From: Azospirillaceae bacterium
GTDB taxonomy: Bacteria; Pseudomonadota; Alphaproteobacteria; Azospirillales; Azospirillaceae
NCBI GenBank assembly: GCA_035645145.1
Contig: DASQNC010000025.1
Span: 62,001-126,000, forward strand
Reading direction: 5' to 3'
DNA: 64,000 nucleotides
Part shown: positions 28,067 through 38,632 of the stretch, piece by piece
Position numbering within the stretch: position 1 is the stretch's first letter
Layout of the letters: every line of letters starts with the position of its first letter
The notes under the pieces: generated by a model
The model's database searches: none
What the model was told of the DNA's origin: nothing
What the model saw: the letters and a program-made list of their open reading frames with translations, nothing else
Position numbers and translations under genes: made by a program

Positions 28067-28971
28067 GCACCGATACACTCGATGCCCGGCCGCTGCCGGC
28101 ACCGTCGGCCCCGCCGCATCCGCTGCGGGAGTTCTGGAGCTATTTCAGCGCCAACCGTGGCGCGGTGATCGGCCTGTGCATCGTCGTGGCCGTGCTTCTG
28201 GTCGCGGCGCTGGCCGACGTCATCGCCCCCCATTCCCCGTACATCCCCGACAACACCGCCTTCCTGAGGCCGCCGGCATGGCAGGACGGCGGATCGATGA
28301 CGTACCTGCTGGGGACCGACCCCATCGGCCGGGACATCCTGTCCCGCCTGATCCACGGCGCGCGGCTGTCGCTGGTGATCGGCATCGCGGTGGTGGCGAT
28401 CTCGATCGTGATCGGGACCATGCTCGGTCTGGTCGCCGGCTTCTTCGGCGGGGTGGTGGGCATCGTCATCATGCGGACGATGGACATCATCCTGACCCTG
28501 CCGAGCCTGCTGCTCGCCATCGTGATCGTGGCCATCCTCGGCCCCGGCCTGATGAACGCCATGCTGGCGGTGGCCGTGGTCGTCATGCCCCACTATGTCC
28601 GGACCGCTCGCGCCGCCGTGCTGGGCGAAGTGAACAAGGACTATGTGACGGCCGCCCGGGTCACCGGGGCGGGCCGGATGCGGCTGATGTTCCGCGAGGT
28701 GCTGCCCAACTGCATGGCGCCGCTGATCGTCCAGGCGACGCTCGGCATCTCCACGGCGATCCTGGATGCGGCGGCGCTGGGTTTCCTCGGCCTCGGCGCG
28801 CAGCCGCCGGCGCCGGAGTGGGGCACCATGCTGGCCGACGCCCGGGAATTCGTCCTGCGCGCGTGGTGGGTCATGACCTTCCCCGGCCTGATGATCCTGG
28901 TCACCGTTCTTGCGTTCAACCTCCTGGGCGACGGGTTGCGCGACGCCCTCGACCCCAAGCTGAAGCGCTGA
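28063..28971 (+). CDS. dppC: Di-/oligopeptide ABC transporter permease 2
   Basis: Second permease, 302 residues. It has a cytoplasmic N-terminal tail rich in Pro/Ala, then the OppC-type opening ([20 protein letters not shown]), the [20 protein letters not shown] loop and the EAA loop [19 protein letters not shown]. It forms a heterodimer with DppB. The ATPase gene starts six bases after its stop. Confidence 0.95.
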   Translation: MSTDTLDARPLPAPSAPPHPLREFWSYFSANRGAVIGLCIVVAVLLVAALADVIAPHSPYIPDNTAFLRPPAWQDGGSMTYLLGTDPIGRDILSRLIHGARLSLVIGIAVVAISIVIGTMLGLVAGFFGGVVGIVIMRTMDIILTLPSLLLAIVIVAILGPGLMNAMLAVAVVVMPHYVRTARAAVLGEVNKDYVTAARVTGAGRMRLMFREVLPNCMAPLIVQATLGISTAILDAAALGFLGLGAQPPAPEWGTMLADAREFVLRAWWVMTFPGLMILVTVLAFNLLGDGLRDALDPKLKR

Positions 28972-28976
28972 GACCC

Positions 28977-30004
28977 ATGCCGCTTGTCGAAATCAAGGAC
29001 CTTTCGGTCGAATTCCCGACTGCGGGCGGCGTCATGCGCGCCGTGGACGGGATCAGCCTGTCGCTGGAACCCGGCGAGGTGCTGGGCGTGGTGGGCGAGT
29101 CCGGATCGGGCAAGAGCGTCACCATGCTGGCCCTCATGGGCCTGGTGCCCTTCCCGGGACGGGTCAAGGCCGCGCGGATGAGCTTCGCCGGCCGGGATCT
29201 CCTGACCATGTCGGACCGCGACCGCCGGAAGCTGACCGGCAAGGACGTGGCCATGATCTTCCAGGAGCCCACGACCAGCCTGAACCCCTGCTTCACCATC
29301 GGCTACCAGCTGACCGAAACCCTGCGCCTGCACGAAGGCATGGACGGCAAGGCCGCCCGGCGCCGGGCCATCGAACTGCTGGAGCAGGTGGGGATCCCGG
29401 CCCCCGAAAGCCGGATGCGGGCCTTCCCGCACCAGCTTTCGGGCGGCATGAACCAGCGGGTCATGATCGCCATGGCGATCGCCTGCAACCCCAAGCTCCT
29501 GATCGCGGACGAGCCGACGACGGCGCTCGACGTGACCATCCAGGCCCAGATCCTGGACCTGCTGCTGTCGCTCCAGCGCGAACGCGGCATGGCGCTGGTC
29601 CTCATCACCCACAACATGGGCGTGGTGGCCGAGACGGCGCAGCGGGTCATGGTCATGTACGCCGGCCAGATCATGGAGGAACAGCCCACCGACCGGCTGT
29701 TCGCCGCCCCCCAGCACCCGTACACGGCGGCGCTCCTGTCCGCCCTGCCCGAGCGCAGCGAAGGCGGCCGCCTGGCCACCATCCCGGGTGTCGTGCCCGG
29801 CCTGTACGACCGCCCAAAGGGCTGCCTGTTCAGCCCGCGTTGCGCCTATGCCACCGAGCATTCCCGCACGGTCCGTCCGGACCTGCGCGATTGGGAGGGC
29901 GGGCGCGTCCGCTGCCACTATCCGCTGGGCGATCCGCAACGGTCCGCGAGGATCGCCGCCGACGGGCCCACGGGGGCCGAAGCCAGCCGCGCGGAGGTCG
30001 TGTC

Positions 30005-30008
<4 letters not shown>
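28977..30008 (+). CDS. dppD: Di-/oligopeptide ABC transporter ATPase 1
   Basis: Cytoplasmic ATPase, 343 residues. Walker A is GESGSGKS, the signature is LSGGMNQR and Walker B is [13 protein letters not shown]. The C-terminal oligopeptide-transport extension carries [10 protein letters not shown], whose Cys residues in DppD/OppD-type proteins can bind an iron-sulphur cluster. The last codons overlap the next gene's GTG (GTGA). Confidence 0.94.
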
Positions 30009-30985
<977 letters not shown>

Positions 30986-30988
<3 letters not shown>

Positions 30989-31072
30989 TCCGCCCAAGGC
31001 GGATTGGGGCCACTTGATCCGCCCAAGGCGGATTGGGGCCGCCTGATCCGCCCAAGGCGGACCGGGGCCGCC
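30986..31072 (+). repeat. Three tandem 29-bp repeats, each with an inverted repeat
   Basis: Three head-to-tail copies start at 30986, 31015 and 31044. The first two are nearly identical and the third differs in a few bases near its end. Each contains ATCCGCC-CAA-GGCGGAT (7-bp stem, 3-base loop; the third copy is imperfect at one end). The first copy begins on the dppF stop codon. No T-run follows, so this is not a standard terminator. It could stabilise the mRNA 3' end, bind a protein or be a REP-like element. Confidence 0.9.
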
Positions 31073-31145
31073 TGGGCAATTTCGGAGCGGAACAGGCGCG
31101 GGCTGCTCCTGTTGGGCGAAAGACTGCCCAGCAGGAGCACCCGCC

Positions 31146-31739
31146 ATGGATGATGCCCGCCTCCGTCCGGACGTTGCGGTTCCCGAACCTGTTGCGCGCG
31201 ACCACACGGCCACGTCCCGGCCAGCGGCATCGCCTGCCGTGGTTGGTACGGCGGACATCATGCTCAACGTCAACGGCATCGACCTGCATCTGCGGCTCGA
31301 TGTGCGGACGACGCTGCTGGACGCGCTGCGCGACCACCTGCACCTGACCGGCACGAAGAAGGGCTGCGCGCTGGGCCAGTGCGGGGCCTGCACCGTCCTG
31401 GTGGATGGGCGGCGGGTGAACGCGTGCCTCGCCCTGGCCGTGATGCAGCAGGGCAAGCGCATCCTGACCATCGAGGGGCTGTCCGACGGAAAGGGCGGGC
31501 TGCACCCGGTGCAGCAGGCCTTCATCGACCACGACGCCTTTCAATGCGGCTACTGCACGCCGGGCCAGATCATGTCCGCCATCGGGCTTCTGGACGAACG
31601 GCGGGACCTGACCGACGAGGACATCCGCACCGGCATGAGCGGGAACCTCTGCCGTTGCGGGGCCTACGACCACATCCTGGCGGCCGTGAAGGACGCCGCC
31701 GGGAAAATGGGCGCCGGGGAAACGGGTGGGGAGGGCTGA
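31146..31739 (+). CDS. paoA: Aldehyde oxidoreductase, 2Fe-2S subunit
   Basis: Small electron-transfer subunit of a molybdenum hydroxylase, 197 residues. The plant-type 2Fe-2S site is GCALGQCGACTVLVDG with a fourth Cys in RVNAC. The second cluster is CGYCTPGQ and CRCGAY. About 38 N-terminal residues precede the first domain; no twin-arginine signal is seen, so periplasmic export as in E. coli PaoABC is not supported by this subunit. AGGAG precedes the ATG at some distance. The FAD subunit follows after three bases. Confidence 0.93.
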   Translation: MDDARLRPDVAVPEPVARDHTATSRPAASPAVVGTADIMLNVNGIDLHLRLDVRTTLLDALRDHLHLTGTKKGCALGQCGACTVLVDGRRVNACLALAVMQQGKRILTIEGLSDGKGGLHPVQQAFIDHDAFQCGYCTPGQIMSAIGLLDERRDLTDEDIRTGMSGNLCRCGAYDHILAAVKDAAGKMGAGETGGEG

Positions 31740-31742
31740 GGC

Positions 31743-32726
31743 ATGCACCCCTTCGCCTATCTGGCTTCCGGGTCCGTCCCCGATGCGGTCGCGCACGCGG
31801 CCCGGCGGCCCCACGCCGTGTTCATCGCGGGCGGCACCGATCTCCTGCAATTGCTCCAGGAGCGTGTGGAGGCCCCGAGCGAGGTCATCGACATCAACCG
31901 ACTGCCGTTGCAGGGCATCGAGACCGACGGCGAGGCGCTGCGCATCCGCGCGCTGGTGACGCTGGCCGACGCCGCTGCCCATCCGGCGATCCGCGACCGC
32001 TTCCCGGCCATCGCCGAGGCGTTGGAGGAAACCGCATCGCCCCAGGTCCGGAACATGGCGACGGTGGCCGGCAACCTTTTGCAACGGACCCGCTGCCTTT
32101 ATTTCCGGGACAACACCACCCCGTGCAACAAGCGCACTCCGGGGGCCGGCTGCTCGGCCATGGACGGGGTGAACCGCATGAATGCGGTGCTCGGCGTGAG
32201 CGACCATTGCATCGCCGCCCACCCATCCGATCTGGCCGTCGCCCTGCTGGCACTGGATGCCCGGCTCCGGCTGCACGGCCCGGACGGCTCGCGGGACATG
32301 GCGGTGGCCGACCTGCACCGCGAGCCGGGCGACCGTCCGGACCTGGAGACGAACCTGCGGCGCGGCGAACTCATCACCGAGATCGTGGTGCCCAGCGGCG
32401 GGTTGGCCCGCCGGTCCTGCTACGTGAAGGTCCGCGACCGGGCCGCGTTCGAATGGGCGCTGGTGTCCGCGGCGGCGGCGATCGAGGTCGAGGACGGCGT
32501 GATCCGCCGCGCGGGCATCGCCGCGGGGGGCGTCGGCACGAAACCCTGGCGCCTGGAAGGTGTGGCGGCGGAGCTGGTCGGCAAACCACCGACCCCGGAG
32601 ACCCTCCGGACCGCGGCCGAACGGGCGGGCGAGGGCGCCCGGCCGCGGCCGGGCAACGCCTTCAAGGTCGAACTCCTCAAGCGGACGGTCGCAAGGGCGT
32701 TGATGACGGCGGGGGTGCGCGCATGA
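31743..32726 (+). CDS. paoB: Aldehyde oxidoreductase, FAD and 4Fe-4S subunit
   Basis: Medium subunit of 327 residues that passes electrons from the iron-sulphur subunit to FAD. The FAD motif is FIAGGTDLLQLLQ, and TVAGNLLQRTRC begins the second FAD segment. The insert CLYFRDNTTPCNKRTPGAGC supplies Cys residues placed as in the PaoB-type 4Fe-4S site. The stop overlaps the start of the large subunit (ATGA). Confidence 0.93.
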   Translation: MHPFAYLASGSVPDAVAHAARRPHAVFIAGGTDLLQLLQERVEAPSEVIDINRLPLQGIETDGEALRIRALVTLADAAAHPAIRDRFPAIAEALEETASPQVRNMATVAGNLLQRTRCLYFRDNTTPCNKRTPGAGCSAMDGVNRMNAVLGVSDHCIAAHPSDLAVALLALDARLRLHGPDGSRDMAVADLHREPGDRPDLETNLRRGELITEIVVPSGGLARRSCYVKVRDRAAFEWALVSAAAAIEVEDGVIRRAGIAAGGVGTKPWRLEGVAAELVGKPPTPETLRTAAERAGEGARPRPGNAFKVELLKRTVARALMTAGVRA

Positions 32727-34954
32727 CGAGCCTGATCCAGAACCGCGTGATCGGCCAGCCCGTCCGCCGGGTCGACGGCCGGGCGAAGGTCACCGGCACG
32801 GCCCGCTACGCGGCCGAGTTCGAAATCCCCGGCCTTGTTTACGCCGCCATGGCGCAAAGCACGGTCCCCCACGGCCTCGTACGCCGGATCGACACCCAGG
32901 CGGCCGAGGCCGCACCCGGTGTGATCGCCGTGCTGACCCACATGAATGCCCCCAAGCTGCCCTACAACGAACCGCCGGAAAGGCCGCAGGTCGACCCGCA
33001 GTCGGGCGAACGCCTCCGTGTGCTGCATGGGCCGGAGGTCCTGTACGTCGGCCAGCCGGTGGCCCTGGTGGTTGCAAGGACGCAGGAGGAGGCGGTCTAC
33101 GCGGCCGGGCTGGTGCGGGTCGAGTACCGGGAATTCCCCGCACTCACCACCCTGCCGGACGCCATCGCCGATCCCCACCGGCCGCCCGCCGGCAAGCCCG
33201 CGGACCTGACCCGCGGCGACGCCGACGCCGCGTTGTCGACGGCCGAAGTCGCCGTGGACGCGGTCTACGACCAACCCATGGAGCACCACTGCGCCATCGA
33301 GCCCCATGCGACCATCGCGGCGTGGGACGGCGACCAGTTGACGCTTTGGGACAAGACGCAGTGGGTCGGGAACGTCCAATCGACGATCGCCCACATCTTC
33401 GGAATGCCGGAGGACCGGATCCGCGTGGTTTCGCCGTTCGTGGGCGGTGCCTTCGGTTCGGGCCTGCGGGTTTGGCCCCACGTCGTGCTTGCGGCCATGG
33501 CGGCCCGTCATGTCGGCCGTCCGGTGCGTGTGGAACTGACGCGCCGCCAGCAGTTCGTCGCGACCGGGTACCGCCCCCGTACGATCCAGCGTGTCGCCCT
33601 GGGCGCACGCCGGGACGGCCGGTTGACCGGCCTGGTGCAGGAGGTGCTGTCGAACACCTCCGTCTACGAGGACTATGCCGAGACCACGATCGAGCCGGCG
33701 TCCATGCTCTACGCCTGTCCGAACCTGCGGACGGTGTACCGGCTGGCGCCCCTGAACGCCAACAGCCCGTGCCCGATGCGCGCGCCCGGCGTGGTGACGG
33801 GGATGCTGGGGCTTGAGATCGCCATGGACGAGTTGGCCGACGCGCTCGGCATGGACCCGCTGGAACTCCGGCTGCGGAACCACGCCGACCACGATCCCCA
33901 CAAGGGCCTGCCCTGGTCGTCCAAGTCCCTGCGGGAGTGCTACCGGCTGGGTGCCGAACGGTTCGGGTGGGATCGGCGCAACCCGGCGCCCCGGTCCATG
34001 GAGGCGGACGGCAATCGGGTCGGGTACGGCATGGCGACCGCGGTCTACCCCACGCACCGCTCGGCGGCCACGGTGGAGGCGGTGGTGCTGGCCGACGGCT
34101 CCGCGGAACTGCGCTGCGCGGCGAGCGACATGGGGCCCGGCACCTATACGTCGATCACGCAGGTGGCGGCCGAAGCCTTGGGTCTGCCCGTGGAGAAGAT
34201 CCGCTTCATCCTGGGCGACACGGATTTGCCGCAAGCGCCCGTCCACGGCGGCTCCATCACCCTGGCCAGCGTCGGGTCGGCCGCCCTGTCGGCGTGCGCC
34301 GCCGTCCGTGCCCGGATCCTGGCGATTGCCCGCGGGGACGAGCAATCACCCCTGTACGGCACCAGCGCGACCGACATCGTCTTCGCGGACGGGCGCATGT
34401 TCGCCAATGGCAGCCGCAAGCGCAGCGAGGCCATCGCGGACCTGCTCCGCCGCCACGGGCTGGAACAGGTGGACGCGACGGCACAGGCGGCCCCCGGCGC
34501 CGAGCAGAAGGCCTTTTCCATGTACGCGTTCGGCGCCGTCTTCGCGGAAGTCCGCGTGGACCCCGACCTGAACACGGTGCGGGTCGCGCGCATGGTCGGC
34601 GCCTATGCGGCGGGGCGCATCCTCAATCCCAAGACGTCCCGAAGCCAGTGCATCGGCGGGATGATGATGGGCCTCGGCATGGCGTTGATGGAACACAGCG
34701 AATGGGATGGGCGGCTGGGCCGCGTCATGAACGCGAACCTGGCCGAATACCTTGTGCCCGTGCACGCCGACACCCCGCACCTGGACGTGCTGTTCGTGGA
34801 CGAGCACGATCCGCACGTAAACCCGCTGGGCGTCAAGGGGATCGCGGAACTGGCGACGGTCGGGGCGGCACCCGCCATCGTGAACGCCGTGTACCACGCG
34901 ACGGGCAAACGGGTACGGACCCTGCCGCTCACGCCCGAGCGTTTGCTGGGGTAA
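32723..34954 (+). CDS. paoC: Aldehyde oxidoreductase, molybdenum cofactor subunit
   Basis: Catalytic large subunit of 743 residues that oxidises aldehydes to acids at a molybdopterin cytosine dinucleotide. The opening GQPVRRVDGRAKVTGTARYA and the cofactor-binding FVGGAFGSGLR are typical, and the invariant catalytic Glu is in GVKGIAELATVG (Glu709). The frame is open far upstream, but the ATG at 32723 matches the family start and overlaps paoB. No XdhC/PaoD cofactor-insertion chaperone gene follows; GFA comes next instead. Confidence 0.94.
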   Translation: MTSLIQNRVIGQPVRRVDGRAKVTGTARYAAEFEIPGLVYAAMAQSTVPHGLVRRIDTQAAEAAPGVIAVLTHMNAPKLPYNEPPERPQVDPQSGERLRVLHGPEVLYVGQPVALVVARTQEEAVYAAGLVRVEYREFPALTTLPDAIADPHRPPAGKPADLTRGDADAALSTAEVAVDAVYDQPMEHHCAIEPHATIAAWDGDQLTLWDKTQWVGNVQSTIAHIFGMPEDRIRVVSPFVGGAFGSGLRVWPHVVLAAMAARHVGRPVRVELTRRQQFVATGYRPRTIQRVALGARRDGRLTGLVQEVLSNTSVYEDYAETTIEPASMLYACPNLRTVYRLAPLNANSPCPMRAPGVVTGMLGLEIAMDELADALGMDPLELRLRNHADHDPHKGLPWSSKSLRECYRLGAERFGWDRRNPAPRSMEADGNRVGYGMATAVYPTHRSAATVEAVVLADGSAELRCAASDMGPGTYTSITQVAAEALGLPVEKIRFILGDTDLPQAPVHGGSITLASVGSAALSACAAVRARILAIARGDEQSPLYGTSATDIVFADGRMFANGSRKRSEAIADLLRRHGLEQVDATAQAAPGAEQKAFSMYAFGAVFAEVRVDPDLNTVRVARMVGAYAAGRILNPKTSRSQCIGGMMMGLGMALMEHSEWDGRLGRVMNANLAEYLVPVHADTPHLDVLFVDEHDPHVNPLGVKGIAELATVGAAPAIVNAVYHATGKRVRTLPLTPERLLG

Positions 34955-34976
34955 GGGCGTCGAAGGGAGGTCCCCA

Positions 34977-35336
34977 ATGCTTGAGGCGTCTTGCCACTGT
35001 GGGGCCATTCGGTTCGAGGTGGCGGAGCGTCCGCAATGGCTGAATTCGTGCAACTGCTCGCTCTGCCGCCGGATCGGGGCGCTCTGGGCCTACGACCATC
35101 CGAGCCAAGTGCGGATGTCCGCGGGGGTCGGAAAAACGGTCGCCTACGTCCAGGGGGACAGGACCTTGGGGCTCCATCACTGCCCCACCTGCGGCTGCGT
35201 CACCCATTGGGAGTCCGTGAACAAGGAAACCGCCGAGCGGATGGGCCTGAACGCGCGGTTGTTGGATCCGGCCGAGATCGAGGGCGTGCGCGTGCGCCGG
35301 TTCGATGGCGCTTCCACCTGGACCTATCTCGACTGA
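34977..35336 (+). CDS. GFA-family zinc protein (Mss4/CENP-V-like fold)
   Basis: A 119-residue protein of the glutathione-dependent formaldehyde-activating (GFA) family. The zinc-binding Cys sets are visible as CHCGAI, CNCSLCRR and CPTCGC. Family members bind glutathione adducts or act as small metal proteins; actual activity cannot be told from sequence. GGGAGG stands before the ATG. It is 22 bases after the aldehyde oxidoreductase, so a link to aldehyde detoxification is plausible but inferred. Confidence 0.9.
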   Translation: MLEASCHCGAIRFEVAERPQWLNSCNCSLCRRIGALWAYDHPSQVRMSAGVGKTVAYVQGDRTLGLHHCPTCGCVTHWESVNKETAERMGLNARLLDPAEIEGVRVRRFDGASTWTYLD

Positions 35337-35438
35337 CCTCCATGCGGACGCGAACGCAGGGCTTTCAGCGGGAACGTGACGAGGTCGCCCGGCGGGTGGC
35401 GGCGTTGCGAAAATCCTGACCCCTGGGGCGTATCGAAC

Positions 35439-35807
35439 TCAGGGCAGCTCGCTGGTGACTGTGGAACGCGACCAAAGCTCAAGCTGATCCAGGATCCGGA
35501 CCAGTTCCCGGCTTCCGTGGGACAAGGAGTAGGTCACCCCGCGGGGGAACGTTGCGATCGGGGAGCGCCGGACGAGGCCGCGTTTCTCCAGCCCATCCAG
35601 GCGTTCCGACAACACTTTGGGCGTAATGCCGGGGAGGAGCGTTGCCAGTTCGCTGTTGCGCTTTGGCCCGCTTTGCAAATGCCAGAGGATGAGCGCGTTC
35701 CACCTATGACCGAGGAAGGCAAGCCAGTCCTCGACCGGGCATTCCGACGGCGGGCGTGGAACGGGTTGTTCAAGGGAAACGGCGTTGACTGTGGCCTCGA
35801 CCGCCAT
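35439..35807 (-). CDS. HxlR-family transcriptional regulator
   Basis: A winged helix-turn-helix protein of 122 residues. The family opening CPVEDWLAFLGHRWNALIL includes the conserved N-terminal Cys that senses redox or aldehyde stress in some members, followed by GPKRNSELATLLPGITPKVL (recognition helix region) and LVRRSPIATFPRGVTYSL (wing). The start at 35807 fits the family length; the frame is open much further upstream only as a shadow. It is divergent from the SnoaL-like gene and probably controls it. Confidence 0.9.
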   Translation of the reverse strand: MAVEATVNAVSLEQPVPRPPSECPVEDWLAFLGHRWNALILWHLQSGPKRNSELATLLPGITPKVLSERLDGLEKRGLVRRSPIATFPRGVTYSLSHGSRELVRILDQLELWSRSTVTSELP

Positions 35808-35820
35808 GCCTGCAGTCCTT

Positions 35821-35844
35821 CCCTTTTGGTTAGCTCTGAAAGGG
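35821..35844. promoter_or_regulatory. Possible HxlR operator between divergent genes
   Basis: CCCTTT (35821-35826) and AAAGGG (35839-35844) form a 6-bp inverted repeat with a 12-base spacer, in the 78-base region between the regulator and the SnoaL-like gene. Its position suits an operator for both. No footprint or family consensus backs it. Confidence 0.35.
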
Positions 35845-35885
35845 TGTGTTCTTTTCCCAGCCCCACCAGCAAGGAGACCTATTCC

Positions 35886-36269
35886 ATGAAAGTCACCCAG
35901 CCGGGGCAGATGAACGATGCGTTTGCCCGCGCCTTCAACAGCCGCAACATAGACGAGCTGCTCACCCTCTACGAGCCCGACGCCGTACTCCGAGTGGACG
36001 GCACCGATAGGACCCTGGCCGGTGTCGATGCCATTGCGGGCGAGCTGAAACAGCTCCTGCAGGTTCCCGGGACCATGACGTCGAAGAACAACTTCTGCGT
36101 TGAACTCGGCGACTTGGCCTTGCTGCGCGCCGATTGGGAACTCGCCGGTCCCGATGGGACGATCGTGGTGGCCGGCAGCTCCGCCGAAGTCGTCCGTCGG
36201 CAGGCGGACGGGACTTGGCTGTACGTGATCGACCACGCGATGGGCGCCGCGCTGCCGCGCGTCGGCTAA
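35886..36269 (+). CDS. SnoaL/NTF2-like protein
   Basis: A 127-residue protein of the NTF2-like fold: a helical N-terminus (MNDAFARAFNSRNIDELLTLYEPDAVL), then strands ending WLYVIDHAMGAA. This fold covers small hydrolases, isomerases and ligand-binding proteins; no specific activity can be assigned. AAGGAGA precedes the ATG at 35886. It is divergent from the HxlR regulator and followed by a perfect 14-bp inverted repeat that separates it from the convergent aromatic cluster. Confidence 0.85.
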   Translation: MKVTQPGQMNDAFARAFNSRNIDELLTLYEPDAVLRVDGTDRTLAGVDAIAGELKQLLQVPGTMTSKNNFCVELGDLALLRADWELAGPDGTIVVAGSSAEVVRRQADGTWLYVIDHAMGAALPRVG

Positions 36270-36278
36270 GGTGGGAAC

Positions 36279-36314
36279 CCTCTTCCCGCCCCGCGACCAT
36301 GGGGCGGGAAGAGG
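36279..36314. terminator. Bidirectional terminator hairpin between convergent genes
   Basis: A perfect 14-bp inverted repeat (CCTCTTCCCGCCCC at 36279-36292, complement at 36301-36314) with an 8-base loop. It lies between the plus-strand SnoaL-like gene (ends 36269) and the minus-strand monooxygenase (ends 36320). It lacks a clear T-run on either side, so it may act with Rho or only protect 3' ends. Confidence 0.7.
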
Positions 36315-36319
36315 CTGGT

Positions 36320-38617
36320 TCAGGCCTGGATCACCATCTCGGACGAGCGTTGCGCCAGACGCTCCGCCTGGTTCTTGCCCGACAGGTAGGGCTTGGGCCA
36401 CCATTGCGCGCCGTAGCCCTGGGCGACCGCGGCGTGCAGGGTCCAGGCGGGGTTCGTCAGGTGCGGCCGGGCCAGGGCGCACAGGTCCGCGCGGCCGGCG
36501 GCGATGATCGAATTCACGTGGTCGGTCTCGGTGATGTTGCCAACCGCCATGGTGGCGATGCCGACCTCGTTGCGGATACGGTCCGCGAACGGGGTCTGGA
36601 ACATGCGGCCGTAGACCGGCTTCGCCTTGGTCGAGGTCTGCCCCGCCGACACGTCGATCAGGTCGGCGCCGGCCTCCCGGAACGCCTTGGCGATCCGGAC
36701 CGCATCGTCCGGCCCGACGCCGTCGGGAACCCAGTCGGATGCGGAAATGCGCACGGACACGGGCTTTTCCGCCGGCCAGACCTCGCGCATCGCCCGGAAC
36801 ACCGCCAGCGGGAACCGCAGACGGTTTTCCAGCGACCCGCCGTAGGCGTCCGTCCGCCGGTTGGTGAGCGGCGTGATGAAGGCCGACAGCAGGTAGCCGT
36901 GGGCGGCGTGCAGTTCCAGCATATCGAAGCCCGCCTCGGCCCCCATCCGCGTGGCCTGGCGGAACTCCTCGATCACCGCCTCCATATCGGCGGCCGTCAT
37001 CTCGCGCGGGGTCTGGTTCTGCGGGCTCCACGGCACGGGGGAGGGGGCCATCACCGCCCAGTTCCCGGCATCGAGCGGGACGTCGTAGCCTTCCCACCCG
37101 ACCCGGGTCGAACCCTTTGGCCCGGAATGGCCGAGCTGTAGGCAGAACTTCGCCTCGGACTGGGCGTGGACGAAATCCACGATCCGCTTCCACGCCTCCT
37201 GGTGCGCGGGCGTGTACATGCCGGCGCAGCCCGGCGAGATGCGGCCCTCGGCCGAGACGCAGGTCATCTCGGTGTAGACCAACCCGGCGCCGCCTAGGGC
37301 GCGGGCGCCGTAATGCACCAAATGGAAGTCGTTGGGGGTCCCGTCCTTGGCGCTGTACGTGGCCATGGGCGAGACGACGACCCGGTTCTGCACCGTCATG
37401 TCCCGCAGCCGGAACGGCGTGAACATGGGCGGCACCGGAACCTGCTGGGGCCGGCCGGTGGCGCGCTGGGCGAACCAGTGCTCCACCCCCTCCAGATAGG
37501 TCTTGTCGCGCAGGCGCAGGTTTTCGTGGCTGACGCGCTGGCTGCGGGTCAGAAGGCTGTAGGCGAACTGTTCGGGTTCCAGGTTGGCGTAGCGGGCCAC
37601 GTTCTCGAACCATTCGGTCGAGTTGCGCGCCGCCGACTGGATCTTCAGCACCTCGACCTTCCGCAACGCCTCGTACTCGGCGAGTGCGCCGGGGATGTCG
37701 CCGGGCCGCCGCTCGAACGCCTGGGCGAGCGCGATGGCGTCCTCGAGCGCCAGCTTGGTGCCGGACCCGATGGAGAAATGCGCCGAGTGGGCGGCGTCGC
37801 CCATGAGGACCAGCTTGTCCTTGACCCAGGTCTCGCAGGTGACCCGCGGGAAGCTGATCCAGGGCGAGGTCTTCAGGTGCGCCATGTTGGCGAGCAACCG
37901 GTGGCCGTCCAGGTGCTTGGCGAACAGCGCCTCGCAAAAGGCCACGGTCTCGTCCGGCCCGGTATCGGCCAGACCGGCGGCCCGCCACGACTCCTCGCGC
38001 GTTTCCACGATGAAGGTCGAGTGCTCCTTGTCGAACCGGTAGGCGTGGGCCTGGAACCAGCCGAAGTCGGTCGGCTCGAAGGCGAAGGTGAAGGCTTCGA
38101 AGATGCGTGTGGTGCCGAGCCAAACGTATTTGTTCCGGCGGATGTCGATGCTGGGCTTGAAGTGGTCGGCCCAGCGGGTGCGGATCTTCGAATTGATGCC
38201 GTCGCTGGCAACGATCAGGTCGGCGCCGGCGTAGCGGGTGGCAAGATCGTCGGGCTCCACCTCGGTCTCGAAGACAAGGTTCACGCCCAGCGACAGGGCC
38301 CGGTTCTGCAGGATGTTCAACAGGCGCTTGCGGGCGATGCCGCAGAACCCGTGTCCGCCCGACGTGATGACCCGCCCTTTGAAATGGATGTCGATGTCGT
38401 CCCAATGGGCGAAGGCGTCCAGAATCTCCTGCTTCGACGGCTCGTCCGCGCCGGCGAGGTTGTTCAAGGTCTCGTCGGAAAAGACGACACCCCAGCCGAA
38501 CGTGTCGAACGGTTTGTTGCGCTCGACCACCGTGATGTCGTGCGCGGGATCCTGCTTCTTCATCAGGATCGCGAAATAGAGGCCGGCCGGCCCGCCGCCG
38601 ATGCAGACGATCCTCAT
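36320..38617 (-). CDS. Flavin monooxygenase fused to old-yellow-enzyme reductase (aryl-CoA type)
   Basis: A 765-residue two-domain flavoenzyme. Residues 1-390 are a class A FAD monooxygenase (GGGPAG at 7-12, GDAAHS at 273-278). From about 398 an old-yellow-enzyme FMN barrel follows ([39 protein letters not shown]). This fusion is known for 2-aminobenzoyl-CoA monooxygenase/reductase and for salicylyl-CoA 5-hydroxylase. The first hydroxylates and then reduces the ring of anthraniloyl-CoA without classical ring cleavage. Cluster context (CoA ligase, acyl-CoA dehydrogenase, crotonase, importer) supports the aminobenzoyl-CoA reading, but salicylyl-CoA cannot be excluded. It is the last gene of the cluster. 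Confidence 0.9.
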   Translation of the reverse strand: MRIVCIGGGPAGLYFAILMKKQDPAHDITVVERNKPFDTFGWGVVFSDETLNNLAGADEPSKQEILDAFAHWDDIDIHFKGRVITSGGHGFCGIARKRLLNILQNRALSLGVNLVFETEVEPDDLATRYAGADLIVASDGINSKIRTRWADHFKPSIDIRRNKYVWLGTTRIFEAFTFAFEPTDFGWFQAHAYRFDKEHSTFIVETREESWRAAGLADTGPDETVAFCEALFAKHLDGHRLLANMAHLKTSPWISFPRVTCETWVKDKLVLMGDAAHSAHFSIGSGTKLALEDAIALAQAFERRPGDIPGALAEYEALRKVEVLKIQSAARNSTEWFENVARYANLEPEQFAYSLLTRSQRVSHENLRLRDKTYLEGVEHWFAQRATGRPQQVPVPPMFTPFRLRDMTVQNRVVVSPMATYSAKDGTPNDFHLVHYGARALGGAGLVYTEMTCVSAEGRISPGCAGMYTPAHQEAWKRIVDFVHAQSEAKFCLQLGHSGPKGSTRVGWEGYDVPLDAGNWAVMAPSPVPWSPQNQTPREMTAADMEAVIEEFRQATRMGAEAGFDMLELHAAHGYLLSAFITPLTNRRTDAYGGSLENRLRFPLAVFRAMREVWPAEKPVSVRISASDWVPDGVGPDDAVRIAKAFREAGADLIDVSAGQTSTKAKPVYGRMFQTPFADRIRNEVGIATMAVGNITETDHVNSIIAAGRADLCALARPHLTNPAWTLHAAVAQGYGAQWWPKPYLSGKNQAERLAQRSSEMVIQA

Positions 38618-38632
38618 GGATTTCCTCCTCGC

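Noticed and set aside
25100-28102. Upstream extension of the proline iminopeptidase frame to 1321 residues
   Set aside because: Antisense to the peptide-binding protein and permease; the true start at 25099 has a ribosome site and the family N-terminus.
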